Assembly (NCBI RefSeq): GCF_021532655.1 | Contig: NZ_JAKGAS010000010.1 | Span: 1-64,000 of the forward strand | Direction: 5' to 3' | DNA: 64,000 bases | DNA from: Paraglaciecola algarum | GTDB lineage: Bacteria > Pseudomonadota > Gammaproteobacteria > Enterobacterales > Alteromonadaceae | Shown here: one piece after another, positions 59,075 to 64,000 of the stretch | Position numbering within the stretch: position 1 is the stretch's first letter | How the letters are laid out: each line of letters starts with the position of its first letter | Notes under the pieces: generated by a model | Seen by the model: only the letters and a program-made list of their open reading frames with translations | Database searches by the model: none | Told to the model about the DNA's origin: nothing | Position numbers and translations under genes: made by a program

Positions 59075-59107
59075 CAACATTACTCTATATAAGCTCGTAG
59101 CTTATAT

Positions 59108-61132
59108 CTAAACCCTAAACTGCTGTACTGAGTTTTGTAGCTCTTCTGCAAGTTTTGCCACTTCCTGACTTGAATCTGACGTTTGATGCGCGCCAACAGA
59201 GGTTTCTTCGGCTAAATTCACTATGTTTTCTAATTTCTGGCTTATCTCTTGAGATACAATATTTTGTTCACGAGCAGATTGTTCTATTTGGCTACTCACG
59301 TCGTGGGCTTTGTGTACCGCATCGGTTATTGATTGCAAGGCTTTCGCTGCGTTTTCAGTTTGTTCTACACAAACTGTTGTTTGCTCTTTACCTTGATTCA
59401 TAACTGCAACTGCTTTTTCAGCGCCAGCTTGCAATACTTCGATCATAGAATTAATTTCTTGAGTAGATTGTTGTACTCGGCTAGCTAACGTTCTTACTTC
59501 ATCAGCTACCACAGCAAACCCTCTGCCTTGTTCTCCGGCTCGTGCTGCTTCTATCGCAGCGTTTAACGCGAGTAGGTTGGTTTGATCAGCAACACCACGA
59601 ATAACGTCTAAAATTCCGCCAATACTGGCGCTATCTTGATGCAGTTTGTTAATGACTTCAGCTGCTTCTTCAACATCTTTGGCTAATACTTCAATGGTTT
59701 GTCTGTTTTCTTCAGATATATTTTTAACTTTTTCTGCTTCGATATCTGCATGTTTGATTTGATTTAGCGTGTCTTCGGCACTTTGGGTAACAAGTTGTGA
59801 AGTACTGTGCATTTCTGTAGTGGCAGCTGCAACCTGTCCTACTTGCGATTTTTGCTCTTGAATTGACAGGGTTGTTTGATTGGTCACGGTAGAGGTTTCT
59901 TCTGCCGCGGCAGCAAGTTGAGATGCGCGTGAGCTAATGCCAGAAATTAATGTTTTTAAACTATCGATTAAATCATTACAGTTTTTGGCTAATTCACCAA
60001 ATTCGTCATCAGAAGAGTCATCTAACTTGCGGGTTAAATCACCGGTAGACACGACTTTAAGCATGTCATTAACTTTATTTAAAGGTTTAATTATGGCCAT
60101 AACTGTTACGTATGCAATACCAGCAGCGACTAGAATTGAGATTAGCGCAATAATGATTGTACTGGTGATCCCCATGCTAACTGAACTAGAAACATCTTCT
60201 TTGGATATTTTAGTTTTCTTATCAGCCAAGGCTAGAAGTTCGTTCAATTTGACTATGGCTTGTTTGATGTTTTCATCAGACGCAAGGTAAGCCTCTTTGG
60301 CTTGTTTCTGGTTATTTAAACGATTAACTTGAGCTTGTAATAAGCCATCGGAAGAGGTCATTGAATCTGTGATTGATTCGACTAATTCATAGACTTCACT
60401 AAGGGTATCTGAGTCATCACTACCATTTTCGGCAGATTGAATTTCATCAATTTTTGCTTCAATCTGATTAATTACTAGGGTGACTTCATTGCCGATAGTA
60501 TCAGCTCTTACCAAACTAGTGGTTTTGATATATTCGGCACTCACTGTTAAAAGTGACATTAGATTTGACTCTAGACCATTAGCTATGTCTGAGGCTTTTT
60601 TGAGTTGTCGGTTATTTTGCACTTCATCCAGATCAGCAAAATCTACAATTAGAGTCGATGCGTCATCTGAATTATCTTCAATATCACCCAATAAGCTTTC
60701 CACTTTATTTAGAGAACTAAGGCCAGCTTTTTTATTGTCAAATATAGCTGCTACATTTTCTATGTATTGTCGGTAGATTTCTTCAGTTTCAACAAGTGAT
60801 TCACGTAAGTCTTTTTCTTTGCTCACAACACTGGTTAGGGTGCGCATCTCGCTATCAAAGCTCGCTTCACTGGCTTCAAAAGCGGCTTGTTTGGTATTTA
60901 CATCATCCAAAGAGGTTTCATAGTAGGCTTCTGTGGCTAATCTGCCCATGTTCAAAAATGAAACTTTAAGTTGGCTACTGCCGGTAACTGTGGGTAAAGC
61001 CAGGGTATTAACTTCTTCAGTAGCTTGGTCAATGCTATTTAAGTTAGATACGGCGACAACACCGAGTAGGAATAGAAGTATAGTGATTATAGAAAAACCA
61101 CCTACGACACGTTTTGCGACTGTTATTTTCAT
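59108..61132 (-). CDS. methyl-accepting chemotaxis protein
   Basis: Chemoreceptor that controls CheA. It has about 674 residues: TM1 at about 8-28, a helical periplasmic domain of about 280 residues without recognisable Cache fold, TM2 near 320-345, HAMP, and the signalling domain with hairpin tip [36 protein letters not shown]. No C-terminal CheR pentapeptide. The start [13 protein letters not shown] at 61132 is chosen because AAGG stands 6 bp before it; an upstream ATG at 61159 would add nine residues. It is encoded alone, and the ligand is unknown. Confidence 0.93.
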   Translation of the reverse strand: MKITVAKRVVGGFSIITILLFLLGVVAVSNLNSIDQATEEVNTLALPTVTGSSQLKVSFLNMGRLATEAYYETSLDDVNTKQAAFEASEASFDSEMRTLTSVVSKEKDLRESLVETEEIYRQYIENVAAIFDNKKAGLSSLNKVESLLGDIEDNSDDASTLIVDFADLDEVQNNRQLKKASDIANGLESNLMSLLTVSAEYIKTTSLVRADTIGNEVTLVINQIEAKIDEIQSAENGSDDSDTLSEVYELVESITDSMTSSDGLLQAQVNRLNNQKQAKEAYLASDENIKQAIVKLNELLALADKKTKISKEDVSSSVSMGITSTIIIALISILVAAGIAYVTVMAIIKPLNKVNDMLKVVSTGDLTRKLDDSSDDEFGELAKNCNDLIDSLKTLISGISSRASQLAAAAEETSTVTNQTTLSIQEQKSQVGQVAAATTEMHSTSQLVTQSAEDTLNQIKHADIEAEKVKNISEENRQTIEVLAKDVEEAAEVINKLHQDSASIGGILDVIRGVADQTNLLALNAAIEAARAGEQGRGFAVVADEVRTLASRVQQSTQEINSMIEVLQAGAEKAVAVMNQGKEQTTVCVEQTENAAKALQSITDAVHKAHDVSSQIEQSAREQNIVSQEISQKLENIVNLAEETSVGAHQTSDSSQEVAKLAEELQNSVQQFRV

Positions 61133-61297
61133 TTTTGGCCTTAATAAAGTGAGCAGCATCCATACTGACTTTAATTAGTTATTATTATTAGTTGAAAATT
61201 TGCTACTCAAATTCAGTAGCAAGGTTAACTATAACTGACTCAGACATAATTTGAAGCCATTGAGCTAATTAATATGATAATAATTATCGGCTTAAAG

Positions 61298-62113
61298 TTA
61301 TTTTTCTTTATTTTCAACTGAATATTTAATCTTAGTATCAAAATCAAGTAAGGTCATGGATAGTCCCCACAAATATCCAGTATCTAACCCAATTATGTTT
61401 TTTAAGCGGGTTTTACCTTGAAGTGCAGCCCAATGACCAAAAATAATCGATTGATGCTTGGTTAATTGGCTGTTCGTAATGTTAAACCAAGGTTCAAGTT
61501 TTTTAGGTGCGTCTTCTGGGGTACTTTTGCAGTCAAAATTTAATGCTGACTTTTGTTCTAAAAAGCGCATTCTGGTGAAGGCATTCACAATAAACCGATT
61601 TCGCTCGGCACCTTTAAGCTTGTCATGCCAAATATTGGGTTGTGAGCCATACATATTTGCTAAAAATATTTTCCACTGAGATGAACCTAATATCTGGCTT
61701 ATTTCTTTACTATATTTTACACCTTGTTTAATTGACCATTGCGGATAGAGCCCTGCATGGCAAATTAAGGTTTGCTTATCTAAGGTTAAAGCCAACGGCT
61801 TTTGGCGTAACCAATCTATATAAGTTTCAATTTTGGGGGAGGCGAGCAGATCATCAAATTTGTCACTGGCTTTAGCCTTACGCACACCTGCGTAAATGGC
61901 TAAAAAGTGTAAATCATGATTACCTAAAACTGTGTCAAAGTTATTTCCTAACCCCATTAAATACTCAAGGGTATCTAATGCTTCTGGACCACGACCAATT
62001 AAATCACCAACGGCAATTAATTTGTCTGTTTTAGGGCAAAAATTTACTTTCTTAAGTAACTTTTGTAAACCAGATAAACAGGCTTGAATATCGCCTACTA
62101 TGTAAGTCGCCAT
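61298..62113 (-). CDS. apaH: diadenosine tetraphosphatase ApaH
   Basis: Hydrolyses Ap4A symmetrically and can decap Np4-capped RNA. It has 271 residues (E. coli 280). Phosphoesterase motifs GDIQACLSGL, GDLIGRGPE, LGNHDLH are present, with later metal-binding His in CHAGLYPQW and IFGHWAALQG. Last gene of pdxA-rsmA-apaG-apaH, 18 bp after apaG. Confidence 0.97.
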   Translation of the reverse strand: MATYIVGDIQACLSGLQKLLKKVNFCPKTDKLIAVGDLIGRGPEALDTLEYLMGLGNNFDTVLGNHDLHFLAIYAGVRKAKASDKFDDLLASPKIETYIDWLRQKPLALTLDKQTLICHAGLYPQWSIKQGVKYSKEISQILGSSQWKIFLANMYGSQPNIWHDKLKGAERNRFIVNAFTRMRFLEQKSALNFDCKSTPEDAPKKLEPWFNITNSQLTKHQSIIFGHWAALQGKTRLKNIIGLDTGYLWGLSMTLLDFDTKIKYSVENKEK

Positions 62114-62131
62114 AGTTGTTTAGACTCTAGG

Positions 62132-62506
62132 CTAATTGAGAATATTGGGCACAGCTAAACTAAATACTTCGATCGGAGCTTTAAACCATTCTCCTGATTC
62201 GTTTTTCATTTCGTAATAACCTTGCATGGTACCCACTGGGGTTTCTAATACAGCGCCGCTTGTGTAAACAAATGTTTGGCCTTGTCGTATGTATGGTTTT
62301 TGGCCTATTACACCTTCACCATGAATTTCGGTTTTCTTGCCATTTCCGTCTGTGATTAACCAATAACGATTAATAAGTTGGACTAATTGATTGCTCGAAT
62401 TTGAGATGGTTATTTTGTAGGCGAACGGAAATTCATTTTCTTTGTTTGTACGATCGCTCAAATATTGAGTTTGTACCTTGACAGAAATGCTATTGGAACT
62501 TTGCAT
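62132..62506 (-). CDS. apaG: ApaG (DUF525) protein
   Basis: Small beta-sandwich protein of unclear function, linked by family and context to Co2+/Mg2+ and Ap4A physiology. It has 124 residues (E. coli 125). The features GEGVIGQKPYIRQGQTFVYTSG and GTMQGYYEM are present. It lies between rsmA and apaH with short gaps. Confidence 0.96.
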   Translation of the reverse strand: MQSSNSISVKVQTQYLSDRTNKENEFPFAYKITISNSSNQLVQLINRYWLITDGNGKKTEIHGEGVIGQKPYIRQGQTFVYTSGAVLETPVGTMQGYYEMKNESGEWFKAPIEVFSLAVPNILN

Positions 62507-62533
62507 AAGTTTTCTGAGTCCTCAATAGAATGA

Positions 62534-63340
62534 TTAAGTTGGGTTTACAGAATCAACAGCGTTAGCTATCTGTGCATATTGCTGTAAGGATAAATTTTCA
62601 GCCCTAAGCTCAGGATTGATATCTAAATCAAGTAATTGTTGTTCGCTGATACATTCTTTTAAACTATTACGAATGGTTTTGCGTCTTTGGTTAAAAGCTT
62701 TAGCGCACACTGTGTGTAAAGAAGCTTCATTAATTAATGAAACGGGTTTTTCTTGGTGAGGTATTAACCTAACCACAGCAGAATCTACTTTAGGTGGAGG
62801 ATTAAACGCCCCAGGTGGTACTTGGAGCACAGGAATAACCTGACAATGATATTGCGCCATGACAGATAATCGACCGTAGTTTTTATTACCAGGCACAGCG
62901 GCTAGACGGTTGACGACTTCCTTTTGCAGCATAAAATGCATGTCCTGAACTTTATTAGCAAAAGAAAATAAGTGAAACATCAGTGGTGTAGAAATATTGT
63001 AAGGTAGGTTACCGAAAATTCTTAAAGGTTTATCTTCTCGCATGATGTCTGCAAAATTAAACTTTAACGCATCAGCTTCGATTATATTTAATTTCTTGGC
63101 GATAAAAGGATGGGTACGCAAACGCTCTGCTAAATCTCTATCTAGCTCTACAACTGTAAGTGAATCCAATAATTCACAAACAGGCTCGGTGAGAGCCCCT
63201 AGTCCAGGCCCAATTTCAACCATGTGCTGGCCTTTTTGTGGCGCAATAGCGCTGACAATTTGATCGATAACATAATTATCATGCAAAAAGTTTTGACCGA
63301 ATCGTTTTCTTGCTGTGTGACCTAGATGTTGTTTACTCAA
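62534..63340 (-). CDS. rsmA: 16S rRNA dimethyladenosine transferase RsmA (KsgA)
   Basis: Dimethylates A1518 and A1519 of 16S rRNA late in small subunit assembly. It has 268 residues (E. coli 273). SAM-binding [13 protein letters not shown] and catalytic NLPYNIS are intact. The start follows AAAGGAG-poor sequence, but [21 protein letters not shown] is the family N terminus. 38 bp after pdxA. Confidence 0.97.
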   Translation of the reverse strand: MSKQHLGHTARKRFGQNFLHDNYVIDQIVSAIAPQKGQHMVEIGPGLGALTEPVCELLDSLTVVELDRDLAERLRTHPFIAKKLNIIEADALKFNFADIMREDKPLRIFGNLPYNISTPLMFHLFSFANKVQDMHFMLQKEVVNRLAAVPGNKNYGRLSVMAQYHCQVIPVLQVPPGAFNPPPKVDSAVVRLIPHQEKPVSLINEASLHTVCAKAFNQRRKTIRNSLKECISEQQLLDLDINPELRAENLSLQQYAQIANAVDSVNPT

Positions 63341-63378
63341 TGTGGCTTACTCAATGTGATTGGTGCAATAGGGATTAT

Positions 63379-64000
63379 TCATTGTTTTTCTGCTGCGATA
63401 GAAACGGCTTTTTCAATGGCTAGAATAAAACTCCCTGTATCTGCTTCGCCTGTTCCCGCTAAATCTAGTGCTGTGCCATGGTCTACCGAAGTTCGAATAA
63501 ATGGTAATCCTAATGTGATGTTGATAGAGGCGCCAAACCCTTTATATTTTAAAACCGGTAAACCTTGATCATGATACATAGCTAATATTGCATCGGCTTG
63601 TTCAAGATACTTAGGATTAAAAATAGTATCAGCCGGTAAGGGGCCTGTTATATTCAAGCCTTCAGCCCGCAAAGCTTCTAGTGCAGGGTTAATAGTAGTA
63701 ATTTCTTCAGTACCTAAATGGCCATCTTCACCAGCATGAGGATTGAGTCCACAAACAAAAATATGTGGTTTTTTAATACCAAATTTCAACATTAAATCCG
63801 TATTCACTATGTGAATGACTTTGTGTAGGCGTTCAAATGTAATCGCTTTTGACACATAAGCTAAAGGAATATGGGTAGTGGCTAATACCACTCTTAGTCC
63901 TTCTGTCGCTAACATCATGACTACGTCATTAGTATTGGATTCATTTGCAAAAAACTCAGTATGACCACTGAAAGATATACCGGCTTGGTTGATAGAGCCT
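63379..64000 (-). CDS. pdxA: 4-hydroxythreonine-4-phosphate dehydrogenase (partial, 5' end outside the window)
   Basis: Pyridoxal phosphate synthesis enzyme. The visible C-terminal 207 residues start [17 protein letters not shown] and include metal-binding His in [14 protein letters not shown] and [17 protein letters not shown]. About 120 N-terminal residues lie beyond the window. Reading stays open to the edge, so an internal Met at 63918 is not the start. surA would be expected next upstream, as in E. coli. Confidence 0.95.
   Translation of the reverse strand, partial: GSINQAGISFSGHTEFFANESNTNDVVMMLATEGLRVVLATTHIPLAYVSKAITFERLHKVIHIVNTDLMLKFGIKKPHIFVCGLNPHAGEDGHLGTEEITTINPALEALRAEGLNITGPLPADTIFNPKYLEQADAILAMYHDQGLPVLKYKGFGASINITLGLPFIRTSVDHGTALDLAGTGEADTGSFILAIEKAVSIAAEKQ

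Noticed and set aside
58880-59080. 66-codon minus-strand frame upstream of the chemotaxis terminator
   Set aside because: Overlaps the terminator hairpin and a palindrome-rich stretch; no ribosome binding site. Treated as non-coding repeat-like DNA.

Overview
The window looks like chromosomal core DNA of an AT-rich marine gammaproteobacterium of the order Alteromonadales, most likely a Paraglaciecola/Glaciecola-type Alteromonadaceae. The grounds are gene content and order (tgt-yajC-secD-secF, suhB | trmJ-cysE-iscRSUA-hscBA-fdx, seqA-pgm, grpE-dnaK-dnaJ, pdxA-rsmA-apaG-apaH) and protein sequence character. The genus is an inference.

Layout. 1-2930: stable RNA. There is a minus-strand tRNA-Val with a decayed copy between it and its promoter, then gltX, then a plus-strand tRNA-Ala/tRNA-Glu/tRNA-Glu operon. 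Its two tRNA-Glu units are tandem copies with covarying spacer hairpins, and it is followed by a duplicated tRNA 3' end around a 72-bp tandem repeat. 3077-10551: tgt, yajC, secD, secF and an M16 lipoprotein peptidase. 10949-20948: an Hpt-REC-REC-GGDEF protein, suhB, then trmJ-cysE and the isc iron-sulfur operon with two abutting IscR boxes. 21037-28343: putA, a LytS/LytR-type two-component pair, and a periplasmic-binding-protein gene lying between two copies of the regulator's 3' end.

28357-33532 is a minus-strand operon equivalent to E. coli yjfIJKLMC (DUF2170, PspA/IM30, DUF2491, DUF350, DUF1190 lipoprotein, glutathionylspermidine-synthase-like ATP-grasp ligase). A two-pore-helix K+ channel gene is inserted, and a small HTH-like gene is divergent. 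It is the least understood functional module here. 34289-39267: queA, DUF1289, dusC and a secreted glycosidase-like protein. 39391-45107: ybiT and a moxR-DUF58-transglutaminase cluster. 45350-52063: seqA-pgm, a MITE-like element, glgP and a degenerate GGDEF-EAL protein. 52228-56232: grpE, dnaK and dnaJ with sigma-32-like promoters. 56333-59080: a second partial MITE, a DUF2254 gene, a decayed lipid-kinase gene and a decayed copy of the dnaJ 3' end. 59108-64000: a chemotaxis receptor and apaH-apaG-rsmA-pdxA (pdxA cut by the window end).

The most unusual signals are not classical systems. First, the 3' end of a gene recurs downstream of an inserted segment at three independent loci (tRNA-Glu, lytR-like gene, dnaJ). 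Second, the tRNA-Glu spacers carry RNA hairpins with compensatory changes. Third, a PspA/K+ channel/ATP-grasp operon encodes a lipoprotein ending in Gly-Gly. No phage, CRISPR array or complete insertion sequence was seen.
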